From: Nocardiopsis listeri NBRC 13360
GTDB lineage: Bacteria > Actinomycetota > Actinomycetes > Streptosporangiales > Streptosporangiaceae
Length of the DNA stretch: 64,000 nt
Direction: 5' to 3'
Assembly: GCF_001570765.1 (NCBI RefSeq)
Contig: NZ_BCSH01000032.1
Span: 32,270-96,269, forward strand
Position numbers and translations under genes: made by a program. Positions 25,719-35,121 of this stretch are shown piece after piece. The notes under the pieces are model-generated. The model was not told the DNA's origin, did no database searches, and saw only the letters and a list, made by a program, of their open reading frames with translations. The number at the start of each line of letters is the position of its first letter. Position 1 is the first letter of the stretch.

Positions 25719-27527
25719 TCAACGGCGGTGCGGCAGGAACTCCTGGATCTTGGTGGCGAGGCCGCGGGCGGCGACACCGGCCCGGTCGGGGTCCCCGTTC
25801 AGCAGGGCCTTGACGGTGTCGGTGACCTGTTCGGACTCGGCCTGGGGCGGGATCGGCGGGACGTCCCCGTCACAGTGCACGTCGAGGACCACGGGCCCCT
25901 CTGCCTCCAGGGCCCGGTCCCAGGCGGGGCCCATCTCCTCGGGCCGCTCCACGGTGATGCCCACCAGCCCGATCGACTCGGCGAAGACCGCGTACGACAT
26001 GTCCGGCAAGTCCTGTGAGTACGGGGTCTTGGGCGACCCGCTCATCGCGCGCAGCTCCCAGGTGACCTGGTTGAGGTCGTTGTTGTGCAGAACGCACACC
26101 ACCAGGCGCGGGTCGTCCCACAGGTGCTGGTAGCGGCGCGCGGTCAACAGTTCCATGAGCCCGTTCATCTGCATGGCCCCGTCGCCCACCAGGGCGATCG
26201 CCGGACGTGTGGGGTGCGCGAACTTGGCACCGATCGCGTACGGGACGCCACATCCCATGGTGGCGAGGGTGCCCGAGAGCGAACCACGGTTCTCCTCGCC
26301 CATGCGCAGGAACCGCGCGTACCAGTTGGTGGCCGACCCCGAGTCGGCGGTGACCACGGCGTCCTCGGGCAGCCGGGAGGACAGTTCGTGAACGATGAGC
26401 ATCGGATTGACCGGGTCGGCGTGGACCCCGGCCTGAGCGTCCAGGACCGACCACCAACGGCGGACGTTGTCCTCCACGGTGGTGCGCCACCGTCGACGCC
26501 CCTCACCGCGTTCGTCGGACGGATTCAGGCGTTCGTTGAGCGCGCGCAGCGTGTTCGCGGCGTCGCCCACGAGGTTGACCTCGGTGGGATAGCGCATTCC
26601 GATGAACCGGGGATCGATGTCGATCTCCACGGCCCTTCGGCCGAAGGGCGGTAGGAACTGGGAGTAGGGCAGGTTGGAACCCACGATGAGCAGGGTGTCG
26701 CAGTCGCGCATCAGCTCCCACGACGGGCGGGTCCCCAGCAGCCCGATGGACCCGGTGACCTGCGGCAGATCGTCTGGAAGCACGTCCTTGCCCAGCAGCG
26801 CCTTGGCGATGCCGGCTCCGGTCGCCTCGGCCAGGGCCAGCACCTCGTCGGCCGCTCCCCTGGCGCCCTGTCCGACCAGGATCGCCACGCGTTCACCGGC
26901 GTCGATCACCTCGGCGGCACGATCCAGCTCGCTCTCGGGCGGCAGCACGGTGCCCCCGCCCACCACACGGTCGGGCGCGCTGGAGGGCACGTGCTTGAAC
27001 GCGTGCTCGGGCGGCGAGTAATCGAGTTCCTGCACGTCGGCAGGGATGATCACCGTGGTCGGTGCCCGCTCGAACAGAGCGGTGCGCACGGCCCTGTCCA
27101 GGACGTTGGGAAGCTGCTGGGGGACGTTGACCGTCTCCAGGAAAGCCGAGGAGACGTCCTTGAACAGACTGTGCAGGTCGATCTCCTGCTGGTAGGCACC
27201 GCCCATGGCGCTACGGCTGGCCTGCCCGATGATGGACACCACCGGCACATGGTCGAGTTTGGCGTCGTAGAGACCATTGAGCAGGTGGATGGCTCCCGGT
27301 CCCCCGGTGGCCATGCACACGCCCAGGCGGCCGCCGAACTTGGCGTAGCCGACCGCTTCGAAGGCCGACATCTCCTCGTGGCGACTCTGCACGAACCGGG
27401 GCCCGTCCTCGATCTCGGCCATTTGGGCGACCAGTCCGTTGACGCTGTCTCCGGGGTAGCCGAAGATCTCGGTGACGCCCCACTGTGACAGCCGACGCAA
27501 CAGATGGTCGGCGACGCTCTGCACCAT
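25719..27527 (-). CDS. PoxB-like thiamine diphosphate enzyme
   Basis: A 602-residue member of the pyruvate oxidase/acetolactate synthase family. The N-terminal pyrimidine-binding domain has GYPGDSVNGL, the conserved Glu in SRHEEMSAFEAVGYAK and MATGGPGAIHLLNGLYDAK. The C-terminal ThDP/Mg motif is GDGAMQMNGLMELLTARRY followed by NNDLNQVTWE. Compared with acetolactate synthase, the middle domain and overall layout fit a pyruvate dehydrogenase (quinone)/oxidase better. It probably converts pyruvate to acetate and CO2 with electrons to quinone. ATG 27527 is chosen (MVQSVADHLLRRL). Confidence 0.85.
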   Translation of the reverse strand: MVQSVADHLLRRLSQWGVTEIFGYPGDSVNGLVAQMAEIEDGPRFVQSRHEEMSAFEAVGYAKFGGRLGVCMATGGPGAIHLLNGLYDAKLDHVPVVSIIGQASRSAMGGAYQQEIDLHSLFKDVSSAFLETVNVPQQLPNVLDRAVRTALFERAPTTVIIPADVQELDYSPPEHAFKHVPSSAPDRVVGGGTVLPPESELDRAAEVIDAGERVAILVGQGARGAADEVLALAEATGAGIAKALLGKDVLPDDLPQVTGSIGLLGTRPSWELMRDCDTLLIVGSNLPYSQFLPPFGRRAVEIDIDPRFIGMRYPTEVNLVGDAANTLRALNERLNPSDERGEGRRRWRTTVEDNVRRWWSVLDAQAGVHADPVNPMLIVHELSSRLPEDAVVTADSGSATNWYARFLRMGEENRGSLSGTLATMGCGVPYAIGAKFAHPTRPAIALVGDGAMQMNGLMELLTARRYQHLWDDPRLVVCVLHNNDLNQVTWELRAMSGSPKTPYSQDLPDMSYAVFAESIGLVGITVERPEEMGPAWDRALEAEGPVVLDVHCDGDVPPIPPQAESEQVTDTVKALLNGDPDRAGVAARGLATKIQEFLPHRR

Positions 27528-27580
27528 GTTCGCTCCTCCTCGGGTAGTGCGCCGTGCCTCGCGCATCGACCGGTTCGGGT

Positions 27581-28764
27581 TCAGGGCCGAAAGATCACCT
27601 TGAAGATCCCGTCCTCCTTGACCTGGAACCGCCGGTAGGCCTCCGACGCCCCCTCCAAGGACACGTGATGGGTGGCGAAGTCCTCGACTCCCAGGACGTC
27701 GTCCTCGTCCAACAACGGAAGGATCTCGGGCACCCAGTGACGGACGTTGGCCTGCCCCATCCGCAACTGGATCTGCTTGTCGAACAGCGTGAGCATGGGC
27801 AGCGGGTCGGCCATGCCACCGTAGACACCGATCAGGGAGATGGTGCCGCCCCGACGCACGAGGTCGATCGCGGTCAGGAAGGTGCCGAGCCGGTCCACCC
27901 CGGCGTTCTCCATGAGCTTGGCCGCGACCCCCTTGGGCATGAAGGAGGTCGCCCGCTGGGCGAGCCAGGCCGAACCGTGGCCCTCGGCCTCCATGCCCAC
28001 GGCGTCGATCACCGCGTCCGGCCCCCGCCCGTCGGTGCGGCCCCGGATCTCCTGGACGAGATCGTCGGTGCCGTGGAGGAGTCGAACGCCTCCACCCCCC
28101 GAGCGGCGGCACGCGCACGCCGTTCGGGCACCGGGTCCACACCGAACACGTGCTCGGCCCCCAGGTACCGGGCCACACGGCAGGCCATCTCACCGATGGG
28201 CCCCAGTCCCAGGACGGCCACGGAACCCCCTTGGGGCACGTCCGCGTACCGGACGGCCTGCCAGGCCGTGGGCAGCACGTCCGACAGGTACCAGTAGCGG
28301 TCGTCGGGCCCCTCGTCGGGCACCGGTACGGCGTTGTCCTGCGCCCGCCGAACCCGCAGGTACTCGGCCTGCGCCCCTGGGACCGAGCCGTAGAGCGAGC
28401 TGTAACCGTAAAGGCTCGCGCCCATCCCCTGCTCCTGGACGCGGGTGTTGTCGCATTGGGTCTGCAACCCGCTTCCGCACATCGGGCAGTGCCCACAGCA
28501 GATCTGGAAGGGGACCACCACGCGCTGGCCGGGGACCAGGGAGGTGACGTCCGCCCCGACCTCCTCGACCACACCCATGGGTTCATGTCCGAGGATGTCG
28601 CCGGCCGTCATGAACGGGCCGAGAACCTCGTAAAGATGCAGGTCGGATCCGCACAAGCCGGAACTGGTCACCCGGATGACGGCATCGTCGGGTCTTTCGA
28701 TCGTCGGGTCGGGAACGGTCTCGGTCCTGACGTCGCGGGTTCCGTTCCACAGCACTGCTCGCAT
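27581..28764 (-). pseudogene. Zinc-dependent alcohol dehydrogenase, frameshifted
   Basis: Two adjacent frames together make one medium-chain dehydrogenase of about 390 residues. The 5' part (28764 to about 28075) has the catalytic zinc Cys in SSGLCGSDLHLYE, GHEPMGVVEEVG, a structural-zinc Cys set (CCGHCPMC...C) and the NAD site VLGLGPIG. Near 28070-28080 the frame is lost in FDSST. Reading one base over restores the expected GTDDLVQEIRGRTDGRGPDAV and continues to the stop at 27581. A single missing base explains it, either real inactivation or a sequencing error. It lies 53 bases from the PoxB-like gene on the same strand. Confidence 0.85.
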
Positions 28765-28795
28765 GTTCTCCCCCAGTCGGCGTGGCTCTTCGTGG

Positions 28796-28835
28796 GAAGC
28801 GCTCCATCCGGGCCCCGGACTGGACGGAGCGCTTC
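28796..28835 (-). terminator. Hairpin after the CBS gene
   Basis: GAAGCGCTCC pairs with GGAGCGCTTC (10 bp) around an inner CCGGGCCCCGG. It is a probable terminator of the leftward CBS gene, lying just before the dehydrogenase start. Confidence 0.6.
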
Positions 28836-28857
28836 TCCCTCTTTCGGACGACGTACG

Positions 28858-29277
28858 TCAGCGGTTGGGCGGGGCTTCGCTCACGTCGGCCAGCGCGGAC
28901 CGCTCGTCCACCGCCCGGGCGAGGTCGCCCATGGTGACGACTCCCACCACCTCGTCGTCGTCGACGACGGGCAGCCGGCGCACGGTCGCCGTGCGCATCG
29001 TGTGGGCGGCGTCCTTGACGCTGCTCTGGCGGGGCACGGTCACGACCTCGGTGCTGCACACGTCCCCGGCACGGATCGTCTCGGGGTCGCCCCCTTCGGC
29101 CACACACCGCACCACGACGTCGCGGTCGGTGAGCATGCCGCGCAGACGTCCCGAGGAGGTCACCACGACGTCGCCCACGTCCTCGTCGCGCATGATCTCC
29201 GCTGCCTCGCGCAAAGTGGTGTCGGGCGTGACGGTGCGCACGCTCGGGTTCATGATCTCGGTGATGCTGTCCACCAT
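28858..29277 (-). CDS. Tandem CBS-domain protein
   Basis: A 139-residue protein made of two CBS domains and nothing else: IMNPSVRTVTPDTTLREAAEIM...GMLTDRDVVVR, then VVTVPRQSSVKDAAHTM...VVGVVTMGDLARAV. CBS pairs bind adenosine nucleotides and act as energy or redox sensors. ATG 29277 follows GAAGGGAGAAGACC. It is a frequent partner of stress-type genes like those nearby. Confidence 0.9.
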   Translation of the reverse strand: MVDSITEIMNPSVRTVTPDTTLREAAEIMRDEDVGDVVVTSSGRLRGMLTDRDVVVRCVAEGGDPETIRAGDVCSTEVVTVPRQSSVKDAAHTMRTATVRRLPVVDDDEVVGVVTMGDLARAVDERSALADVSEAPPNR

Positions 29278-29453
29278 GGTCTTCTCCCTTCACGGTCGTC
29301 GTCCTCAGTCCTCGGCCCTAACCGACCCTCTGCCGGGCGAAACGTCATAGGCCTCCCGGTCTGCCCCGATCCCATCGATGTCCGCTCACCCGAATGAGTC
29401 GGCCACGCTCGGGGTAGCCACGTCCACGACTCGGGAGAGAGGGGGTCGTCACT

Positions 29454-29798
29454 ATGGCGACGAGTGATCCGGAGGTCGACCGGCTCTGGGAGGAGTTCCA
29501 CGCCTCGGTGAACATGACCGGCGAGGAACTGCGACGGTGGCTGCTCACGGACGCCTCGGGGGAGGAGGCGCTTCCCGCCGACGGTGATGTCTCCGTCGAG
29601 GGTGAACGCATCGTCCAACTCCTCGACAAGCGCAAGAGGGACGTGACCTCCGACGACATCGATCTGATGGAGCGGGTCTCACGGTTCGTGCAGGAGGAAC
29701 TGACCGATCCGCGACCCCAGGACGACGCCTGGCGCAGGAGGATGATGCGTGTGGGTCACGACCCGCTCAGCCCCGATTCGGGGCCGTCGGACACCTGA
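29454..29798 (+). CDS. DUF3140 protein
   Basis: A 114-residue protein beginning MATSDPEVDRLWEEFHASVNMTGEELRRWLL, the typical DUF3140 opening, followed by a helix containing VQLLDKRKRDVTSDDIDLMERV. The family is small, helical and of unknown function, sometimes annotated as DNA-binding. A strong purine-rich site (GAGAGAGGGGG) precedes the ATG. Confidence 0.8.
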   Translation: MATSDPEVDRLWEEFHASVNMTGEELRRWLLTDASGEEALPADGDVSVEGERIVQLLDKRKRDVTSDDIDLMERVSRFVQEELTDPRPQDDAWRRRMMRVGHDPLSPDSGPSDT

Positions 29799-29810
29799 AC
29801 GAACCCACGT

Positions 29811-29850
29811 CGCGGTCGTGGGTGGAGGATCTTCTCCGCCCACGACCGCG
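29811..29850 (+). terminator. Terminator of the DUF3140 gene
   Basis: CGCGGTCGTGGG pairs with CCCACGACCGCG (12 bp) and the stem extends inward through TGGAG/CTCCG. There is no strong U-tract. Confidence 0.65.
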
Positions 29851-29883
29851 CACGGCCCCGTCCAACGGCGACGAGCGGTTCCG

Positions 29884-29915
29884 CCGCGGCGTCCTTGTCC
29901 ACAAGGGCGCCGCGG
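29884..29915. repeat. Near-perfect 15-bp inverted repeat
   Basis: CCGCGGCGTCCTTGT and ACAAGGGCGCCGCGG are complementary except for one G-T pair, separated by only CC. It could be a second terminator or a protein-binding palindrome. Confidence 0.6.
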
Positions 29916-30219
29916 CGTCCTTCGTGTCCGCGCCCTTGACCGAAGGGCTCGCTCACCAACGTTCGGCTCGCGCGCAGAAAATATCAGAACAGCGCCCAAA
30001 GAGGCCTTTCTGACGCACGTGGAGTATTTCATCCCAACATAGGACAGTTTTCGCCCAAGAGCCCACAGGGCCGCTTTTCAACACTCACTTCTCGGGCAGC
30101 ACCATGGAGATGCGCTTTTCACGCCGTTCGGGGAAACCATCGATCCCCCGCCCCGTCCGGGTCGTACGAACCACTCGAGAACGAGCACACCGGACACGTG
30201 AAGGGTCAGGAGATGCACC

Positions 30220-31050
30220 ATGCCCGCTCCCGTAGCGAACACCACCGCGATCAGAACCACCGTCGTGCCCACCGCCCGTCGTGAGCCCTCCCAGGACGCC
30301 TCCGCGGAGGATCTGTTGGCCTTGCTGAAGAGCCTGGACCAGGACGACCCGCTGAGCAGTCGGCTACGCGAGCGCATCACCCAGCACTACCTGCCGGTTC
30401 TGCACCGCATCGCCAACCGGTACCGGGGACAAGGGGAGAGGGTGGAGGACCTGCGGCAGACCGCCCACCTCGGGTTGGCCAAGGCGATCCGCGGCTACTC
30501 CCCCGATCGTGGTAAGGAGTTCATCCGCTACCTCACGCCCACCGTGGCCGGGGAGATCAAACGGCACTTCCGGGACCACACCTGGGCGGTGCACACCCCC
30601 CGCGATCCCCAGACACGCCGCTCGGAGATGATCAAGGTCCGCGCCGATCTGGAGCAACGCCTCAACCGCGCGCCCAACGTCGCCGAGATCGCCCAGGAGA
30701 TGGGCATCACCGAAAAGCAGGTGGAGGAGGCCCGCCTGGTGTCGGAGGCCTACAACACCGTCTCGCTCAACGCGCCCGAGCCCCGTGAGGAAGGCGCTCC
30801 CACCACTCTCGAACACCACCTCGGGACGGAGGACGCCGCCCTGGACCTGGTCGTGGACCGTGCGACCGTCCGCCCGGCGCTGCGCGCGCTCCCCTGGCGG
30901 GAGCGGCTCATCATCCGTCGTCGGTTCTTCGACGAGTGGACCCAGTCGCAGATCGCCGAGGAGGTGGGATGTTCCCAAATGCATGTGTCGCGCCTGTTGG
31001 CCGCATCCCTGCGCGGACTCCGCGAGACCATCGGCGAGGACGGGCGCTGA
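30220..31050 (+). CDS. SigB/SigF-family RNA polymerase sigma factor
   Basis: A 276-residue complete sigma-70 family factor of the SigB/F/G group. Region 2 has YRGQGERVEDLRQTAHLGLAKAIRGYSPDRG and FIRYLTPTVAGEIKRHFRDHTWAVHTPR. Region 3 has LNRAPNVAEIAQEMGI. Region 4 ends with the helix-turn-helix SQIAEEVGCSQMHVSRLLAASL. Such factors govern general stress and sporulation in actinobacteria, usually through anti-sigma/anti-anti-sigma partners, which are not seen beside it. It is a close paralogue of the sigma factor at 1-420. Start ATG 30220; an upstream GGAG lies at a normal distance. Confidence 0.93.
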   Translation: MPAPVANTTAIRTTVVPTARREPSQDASAEDLLALLKSLDQDDPLSSRLRERITQHYLPVLHRIANRYRGQGERVEDLRQTAHLGLAKAIRGYSPDRGKEFIRYLTPTVAGEIKRHFRDHTWAVHTPRDPQTRRSEMIKVRADLEQRLNRAPNVAEIAQEMGITEKQVEEARLVSEAYNTVSLNAPEPREEGAPTTLEHHLGTEDAALDLVVDRATVRPALRALPWRERLIIRRRFFDEWTQSQIAEEVGCSQMHVSRLLAASLRGLRETIGEDGR

Positions 31051-31061
31051 GAGGGCCGGCC

Positions 31062-31086
31062 GCGGGCGTGCGGGCCGCACGCCCGC
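31062..31086 (+). terminator. Terminator of the sigma factor gene
   Basis: GCGGGCGTGCG pairs with CGCACGCCCGC (11 bp, three-base loop), extended by outer GGCCGG/CCGGCC pairing. It starts 12 bases after the stop codon. Confidence 0.6.
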
Positions 31087-31231
31087 GCTCCCGGCCGTCT
31101 CCCCTTCCCGGAGCCGCTCTCCTCTTCGTCCTTGACGGGAAACCCTCGACATCGGAGCACGGTCGCAGCGGGCGCGGGTGTGACCGGCGACCGAACCGGT
31201 CAGGGAGATCGACACGAGAAGGGAGAGGACG

Positions 31232-31747
31232 ATGAGCGGACGAACGAATCGAGTGGGACGTCGACCCTGGATGAAGGGGGCTCTCAGAGGCGCCGTCGGC
31301 GCCATGGCCATGAGCGGAATGCGACAGGCCGCGGTGGGTCTGGGAATGATCGAACGCACCCCTCCCGAGGCCATGCTGCGCGAGGGGGTGCCGACGTTGC
31401 TGCGCCAAGTGCCCGAACATCGGCGCACCGCTGCCATCGAACTGGCGCACTGGAGCTACGGGGCGGCCGCGGGTGCGGCGTTCGGCCTCGTACCGGGGCG
31501 GCTGCGAGGCCACCGGCTGACCGGCCCGATCTACGGGGCCCTCTCTTGGGGCCTGTTCGAGCTGGCCTTGGCGCCGACGCTCGGTCTGGCCCACACACGA
31601 AGGGATCGTCCACAGGAGCGGCTGGCCCTGCTGGTGGATCACGTGGTCTTCGGACTCATCGTCGGGAAACCGCCCGAAGCCGAGATCACCGGCCCCGACG
31701 CGAAGGAACCCGAGCAGGAGACGGACCGAGACCGGCGACGAACCTGA
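31232..31747 (+). CDS. Small membrane-associated protein, unknown function
   Basis: A 171-residue product with a basic N-terminus and several short hydrophobic, Gly/Ala-rich segments: LRGAVGAMAMSGM, WSYGAAAGAAFGLV, GPIYGALSWGLFELALAPTLGLAH and VFGLIVG. The C-terminus is hydrophilic. I do not recognise the family; it resembles the small DUF1440-like actinobacterial membrane proteins. A good ribosome-binding site (GAAGGGAGAGGACG) precedes the ATG. Confidence 0.75.
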   Translation: MSGRTNRVGRRPWMKGALRGAVGAMAMSGMRQAAVGLGMIERTPPEAMLREGVPTLLRQVPEHRRTAAIELAHWSYGAAAGAAFGLVPGRLRGHRLTGPIYGALSWGLFELALAPTLGLAHTRRDRPQERLALLVDHVVFGLIVGKPPEAEITGPDAKEPEQETDRDRRRT

Positions 31748-32232
31748 TGCTTCCGTCCATATCGTGAGGATTATTTCGCGAATGACAGGCCAGCGCCACA
31801 CCCTGTGACGCGGTGATCGGCGCTCGCCCCGCCGTCCCCATTCCTGCCCCGCCATCCCCTGGTTCCAGGAAACCGCACCCGTTGGCCACGCCCGGTCCAG
31901 GCTACGCCGGCTGCTCGGGGCCGGGCACCCGCACCCGAGGAGGAGGCCGAACCCGGGCCGGCCCCGGGCCCACGCCGCAGCCGGAACCCGCACCGGTACT
32001 GGTACCGGGCGTACGCCCCGAGGCGTTCTGTTCGCGGCACCGGCGGTTCGGCCACACGGACGAGAGGACGCTGATACGGCGCACGACCACCGCCGAGTAC
32101 GAACGTTTCCGCCGGCGCGCGACCTGACCTCGGTGTCCCGAAAACGTGTCCAAGGATCGTGGTGTACGCGCGTCGTCCCGGTGTGCCCCCATGGCCGGCG
32201 CACGCGTATCCGCGTTTCGGTCCGAGGCGGGC
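31748..32232. other. Intergenic stretch; no supported gene
   Basis: An open frame at 31813-32127 (+) is Pro/Gly/Arg-rich with no ribosome-binding site. Only its tail (CSRHRRFGHTDERTLIRRTT) looks protein-like, so I do not call it. The terminator of the preceding gene was not identified. Confidence 0.5.
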
Positions 32233-33195
32233 TCAGCCGGTGCCGACCAGGCGGGTGAACAGTGCCGGATCGACGTTGCCGCCGGAGACCACCGCCACCG
32301 TCGCCTCCGGCCGTCCCGGGACGGTGTCGATCCTGCCCGACAGCAGCGCCGCCGCGGCCAGCGCTCCGCTGGGTTCGGCCACCAGGCGGGAACCGTGCGC
32401 CAGCGCGCCCACCGCGTGGGCGATCTCGTCCTCGCTGACGGTGACGATCTCGTCCAGGAGTGAAGACAGGTGCGCGAAGGTCAACTCCGACAGGCACACG
32501 CGTACCCCGTCGGCCATGGTGCGGTCGGTGCGTTCGGGTTCCCAGGTGACCATGCGACCCTCGCGCAGGCTCTGGGCCGCGTCGGCCGCCAGTTCGGGTT
32601 CCACACCCACCACCCGCGTCCGGCGCGGGCTCACGGCCCGGGCAACGGTGGCCACTCCCGCCGCCAACCCTCCCCCGCCCACCGGCACGACCACGGTGGT
32701 GACCTCCGAGGACTCCTCCAGGATCTCCAGGCCGACGGTGCCCTGACCGGCGATCACACGCGCGTCGTCGAAGGGCGGCACGAATGCCAGGAGTTCGCGT
32801 TCGACCAATTCCTCGGCGGTGGAGAGGCGTTCGGCCGGGGAGACGGGCACCACGCGCGCGCCCAACGCCCGGATGCGCTCCACCTTGATCCGCGGTGCGC
32901 CCTCGGGCACCACCACGGTGCAGGCCACCCCTTGCCGGGCGGCGGCGTGGGCCAAAGCCATACCGTGGTTGCCGGAGGAGTGGGTGATGACCCCGCGTTC
33001 GCGCTGGGTGTCGTCGAGCCGTGCCACGGCGTTGGTGGCCCCGCGTAGCTTGAACGCGCCGGTGGGCTGCAGACTCTCGGGTTTGAGCAGAAAGGGCCGT
33101 TCGGTGCTCGGCCCCGCGGTGAGGGGCGTGCGCACCACGTGTTGGTGGATTCTGGTGGCCGCGGCACGAACGTCCTCTACGGAGACCAATCGCAT
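32233..33195 (-). CDS. Threonine/serine dehydratase-like PLP enzyme
   Basis: A 320-residue fold-type II PLP enzyme. The PLP lysine lies in PTGAFKLRGATNA, the phosphate/carboxylate loop is SSGNHGMALAHAA, the PLP-phosphate glycine loop is VPVGGGGLAAGVA, and the ring-nitrogen region is VVSGGN near the C-terminus. The length, without an ACT domain, fits a catabolic threonine dehydratase, serine dehydratase or serine racemase; I cannot separate these. It lies head-to-head with the flavin reductase gene with 50 bases between the starts. Confidence 0.85.
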   Translation of the reverse strand: MRLVSVEDVRAAATRIHQHVVRTPLTAGPSTERPFLLKPESLQPTGAFKLRGATNAVARLDDTQRERGVITHSSGNHGMALAHAAARQGVACTVVVPEGAPRIKVERIRALGARVVPVSPAERLSTAEELVERELLAFVPPFDDARVIAGQGTVGLEILEESSEVTTVVVPVGGGGLAAGVATVARAVSPRRTRVVGVEPELAADAAQSLREGRMVTWEPERTDRTMADGVRVCLSELTFAHLSSLLDEIVTVSEDEIAHAVGALAHGSRLVAEPSGALAAAALLSGRIDTVPGRPEATVAVVSGGNVDPALFTRLVGTG

Positions 33196-33245
33196 GCGGC
33201 GAGTATGCCCCCGTCCGGTCGCCGCACACGGAATACTCGGATGTG

Positions 33246-33839
33246 ATGCGTACCGAATGGACCCCTGACGACCTTCCCGGCCGGGACTTCTACAAAATGC
33301 TCACGTCGGTGGTGGTCCCCCGCCCGATCGCGTGGGTCTCCACCACGTCCCCGGACGGCGTGGACAACCTGGCCCCGCACTCCTTCTTCACCCTCTCCTG
33401 TGTGGAGCCGCCGATCGTGCAGTTCACCTCGGTGGGCCGCAAGGACTCACTGCGCAACGTGGAGCACACCCGCGAGTTCGTGATCAACCTGGCGGCGGAA
33501 CCGCTACAGGACCAGGTGAACGCGAGTGGAACCCCCTACCCGGCGAACACCAGCGAGTTCGACGCGCTGGGGATCGAGCGGGAGGCGAGCGCGCAGGTGC
33601 GTCCGCCCCGGGTGGCCGCCTCACCCGTGGCCCTGGAGTGCGGGCTGCACTCCACCGTGGGGCTGGGCGACTCCACCGTGGTGTTCGGCCGGGTGCTGCG
33701 CGTCGCCGTGGCTCCGGAAGCCCTGGTGGACGGACACCCGGAGATCACCCTGCTGCGCCCCCTGGCCCGGCTCGGGCGCAACGAGTGGTCCACGTTGGGC
33801 GAGGTGCGGGCGCTCGACCGCCTGCCCTACCACCCCTGA
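33246..33839 (+). CDS. Flavin reductase-like FMN-binding protein
   Basis: A 197-residue flavin reductase-domain protein: VVVPRPIAWVSTTSPDGVDNLAPHSFFTLSC at the N-terminus and REFVINLAAEPL in the middle, the usual split-barrel FMN-binding pattern (DIM6/NTAB group). The substrate is unknown. ATG 33246 has almost no leader and no ribosome-binding site, so the transcript may be leaderless; GTG 33243 is also possible. Confidence 0.85.
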   Translation: MRTEWTPDDLPGRDFYKMLTSVVVPRPIAWVSTTSPDGVDNLAPHSFFTLSCVEPPIVQFTSVGRKDSLRNVEHTREFVINLAAEPLQDQVNASGTPYPANTSEFDALGIEREASAQVRPPRVAASPVALECGLHSTVGLGDSTVVFGRVLRVAVAPEALVDGHPEITLLRPLARLGRNEWSTLGEVRALDRLPYHP

Positions 33840-33918
33840 GGTCCTCGGCCTCGAAAACCGTGCCCCGCGGTGGGCGTCCGACCCGTGGAGGAGTGAGCGG
33901 GCCGGACGCCCGAAGGGG

Positions 33919-33949
33919 CCGGGGACGCGCCCCGTGCGCGCGTCCCCGG
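33919..33949. terminator. Bidirectional hairpin between flavin reductase and LPMO genes
   Basis: CCGGGGACGCGC pairs with GCGCGTCCCCGG (12 bp, seven-base loop) with CTTT following on the plus strand. It lies between convergent genes. Confidence 0.7.
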
Positions 33950-33953
33950 GGCT

Positions 33954-35030
33954 TTAGTGGTCGTGTTCGACGGGTTCCTGACAGGCCACCCTGGGTTCGA
34001 TGTTGACGCCCTGGTGGGCCCCGGTGAACTCGAAGACGGTGCTCTCCCCCGGCTCCAGGGCGCTGTGTTCCTCGGTCCCGGTCGCCTCGAAGTGGGCGCC
34101 GTGGTTCACCCAGGTGGCACCGGTCATGTCCAGGATCTCCTGGCGGTTGGCGAACACCCAGTCGACCATCCAGCCGTCCACGCCCTCGGTTCCGGCGGTG
34201 ACCTCGACCTCCACCTCGAACCGGTCGTCGGTCTGGTCGACGACCGTGTACTCGGCGGTGCAGTACTCCTCGGCCGGCGCCTCAGTGGGTTCGGGTTCGG
34301 TGGTGGGTTCGTCCGAGGGTTCGGTGGTGGGCCCATCGGTGGGTGCCGGTTCCTCGTCGCCGAAGACCACGTCGGAGCAGTTGTAGAAGGCCTCCGGGCT
34401 GTCGGAGCGTTCCCACACCACGTAGACGATGTGGCGCCCCTCCTTGTCGGGCAGATCCACGTCCCAGTGATACTCGGCTCCGGCGTCGCCGCCACTGCGC
34501 AGTGGCGGGTCGACCACCTCGTCGATGAGTTCCAGATCGTCCCAGGTGAGTGGGGCCTCGGGGTCGAATCCGTCCTCGGTCACGTAGGTGAAGAAGGTGC
34601 CCGGGTGCGGGGCCCAGGCGTTGTGCCGGAACTCGACCGTCTCGTCCGCAGGCAGGTGTGTGGTGGGCCAGTCGGTGCGGGGCGTGTTGAACGCGGCGAA
34701 GTCCTCGCCGGGTCCGCACAGTTCCCCATCGGTCACGTACTCGCGGTGTCGTCCGTCGGAGTCGGGAACGAGGTTGCCGTACCAGTTCCAGAACGCGTAG
34801 TCCCCGCCCTCTGTCAGGGCGTCGGCGCAGGCCTCGTTGGTGGGGTTCAGCGCGCCTCCGCCGGTGCCGCCGGTGGCGTCGTCGAAACAGGCGTAGGTGC
34901 GGCTGGCCGGGTAGGTGAACGCGCCGTGGGCCTCGGCGGTGTCGGGCAGGGCGACGAGCACCCCGGCGACGGCGATGCCTCCGATGGCCGCGGCGGTCGC
35001 GATCGTCCCGACGATGGTGGGTGTGCGCAT
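33954..35030 (-). CDS. AA10 lytic polysaccharide monooxygenase with C-terminal CBM2
   Basis: A 358-residue secreted copper enzyme. A signal peptide (about residues 1-36) ends in AEA, leaving the mature N-terminal His of the copper histidine brace (HGAFTYPASRTYACF); the second brace His is in EFRHNAWAPHPG. The catalytic domain ends near YNCSDVVFGDEE. A Thr/Pro/Glu linker (PTTEPSDEPTTEPEPTE) leads to a CBM2-type domain (VDGWMVDWVFANRQEI and LEPGESTVFEFTGAHQG). AA10 enzymes oxidatively cleave cellulose or chitin. CelR-like operators upstream favour cellulose. ATG 35030 is chosen to give a proper signal peptide. Confidence 0.93.
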   Translation of the reverse strand: MRTPTIVGTIATAAAIGGIAVAGVLVALPDTAEAHGAFTYPASRTYACFDDATGGTGGGALNPTNEACADALTEGGDYAFWNWYGNLVPDSDGRHREYVTDGELCGPGEDFAAFNTPRTDWPTTHLPADETVEFRHNAWAPHPGTFFTYVTEDGFDPEAPLTWDDLELIDEVVDPPLRSGGDAGAEYHWDVDLPDKEGRHIVYVVWERSDSPEAFYNCSDVVFGDEEPAPTDGPTTEPSDEPTTEPEPTEAPAEEYCTAEYTVVDQTDDRFEVEVEVTAGTEGVDGWMVDWVFANRQEILDMTGATWVNHGAHFEATGTEEHSALEPGESTVFEFTGAHQGVNIEPRVACQEPVEHDH

Positions 35031-35121
35031 GGTGTCCCTTCGGGGCGGGGCCCGACCGCGTACGGGGGTGTTCACGCGGCCGGGCGTGGGGGATGGAAAG
35101 GGTCTCGGGGCCGATGGGACG

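Larger units (their letters stand above)
29799..30219. other. Intergenic stretch with two hairpins; no gene seen
   Basis: It holds a terminator for the DUF3140 gene and a second near-perfect inverted repeat (listed separately), then about 300 bases leading to the sigma factor gene. No coding frame looks real and I could not identify a sigma-type promoter with confidence. Confidence 0.5.

Noticed and set aside
31813..32127. 104-codon plus-strand frame
   Set aside because: Pro/Gly-rich with no ribosome-binding site; insufficient evidence for a gene.
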